This document shows positions 6,242 through 6,451 of a stretch of 6,451 nucleotides of DNA, one piece after another (positions within the stretch are counted from its first letter, which is position 1; every line of letters starts with the position of its first letter). The stretch is from Kiritimatiellota bacterium. GTDB taxonomy: Bacteria > Verrucomicrobiota > Lentisphaeria > Victivallales > JAADHT01. The notes under the pieces were generated by a model. The model was not told the origin of the DNA. It made no database searches and worked only from the letters and a program-made list of their open reading frames with translations. The DNA is taken from the NCBI GenBank assembly GCA_013151705.1, contig JAADHT010000177.1, forward strand, positions 24,102 to 30,552. The letters are read 5' to 3'. A program made the translations under genes and the position numbers.

Positions 6242-6451
6242 TTATTCTGAAATAGTCGTTCTTTTTAACTCATAGCATTGAATCATTTTCTTTCTTCCGC
6301 GAAAAGTTGTCGCCGTCGACAATTTTTTTACGTTTAAATTTCTGGTGGCTTGAGAATATGTGCTATGTGTAATAAGTATTTCTGTGCCTAATTTTTTATT
6401 TAATTCCTCAAGCCTTGCCGCGACATTTACGGTATCGCCCACTGCCGTATA
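6242..6451 (-). CDS. Class III adenylate/guanylate cyclase, C-terminal end (5' part outside window)
   Basis: The frame is open from the right edge to TAA at 6244-6242, giving 69 visible residues beginning YTAVGDTVNVAARLEELNKK. This is the conserved last third of the class III nucleotidyl cyclase domain. In GDTVNVAAR, the Asn and Arg four residues apart correspond to the transition-state-stabilising Asn and Arg of the family. The Thr after the first Tyr aligns with the purine-specifying position, where Thr is common in bacterial adenylate cyclases and Asp in mammalian ones, so cAMP is the more likely product. The metal-binding aspartates and the specificity Lys lie outside the window. The protein ends about 45 residues after the GDTVN block with CYELKR, a usual ending (YxL/V) for bacterial cyclases, so the catalytic domain is C-terminal and any sensor domain would be upstream. 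It heads, or is upstream in, an operon with the next two minus-strand genes. Confidence 0.92.
   Translation of the reverse strand, partial: YTAVGDTVNVAARLEELNKKLGTEILITHSTYSQATRNLNVKKLSTATTFRGRKKMIQCYELKRTTISE

Overview
The window has two parts with different base composition, meeting in a 337-bp gap at 5094-5430. The left part (1-5093) is G+C-rich; for example, 48 of the 60 bases at 3241-3300 are G or C. It carries genes typical of free-living heterotrophic bacteria with large sulfatase and glycan repertoires, such as the PVC lineages (Lentisphaerota, Kiritimatiellota, Planctomycetota). That placement is an inference from gene content, not from a marker gene. The right part (about 5200-6451) is A+T-rich, with 20 G or C in the 60 bases at 6001-6060, and its codon use follows. 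It may be an acquired island, a lower-G+C segment of the same genome, or a mis-joined contig.

Layout. Positions 1-920 (minus) hold the first 306 codons of a helical-repeat (TPR-like) protein that leaves the window just as a C39-like peptidase domain appears to begin. A 385-bp divergent gap (921-1305) follows. Positions 1306-2709 (plus) encode a complete S1-family, formylglycine-dependent sulfatase with no signal peptide. Thirty bases further on begins a large polytopic membrane protein (2740-5093, plus). It is split by a -1 frame change that one missing A in a short A run at 3155-3158 would explain. Rejoined, it is about 784 residues: one N-terminal membrane helix, an acidic extracytoplasmic loop with a DGD motif, many more helices, then a soluble C-terminal domain. 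This is the plan of GT-C glycosyltransferases of the STT3/ArnT kind, though the assignment is tentative.

The right part is one compact minus-strand operon read towards the gap. It contains the C-terminal end of a class III nucleotidyl cyclase (6242-6451, beginning outside the window), a 175-residue Cys/His-rich protein that I do not recognise (5693-6220), and an 82-residue protein that I also do not recognise (5431-5679). Spacing is 21 and 13 bases, with strong ribosome binding sites. The cyclase suggests a cyclic-nucleotide signalling unit in which the Cys-rich protein could be a redox, metal or ligand sensor. This operon is the best candidate for something undescribed. No RNA gene, CRISPR array, insertion sequence or attachment site was recognised.
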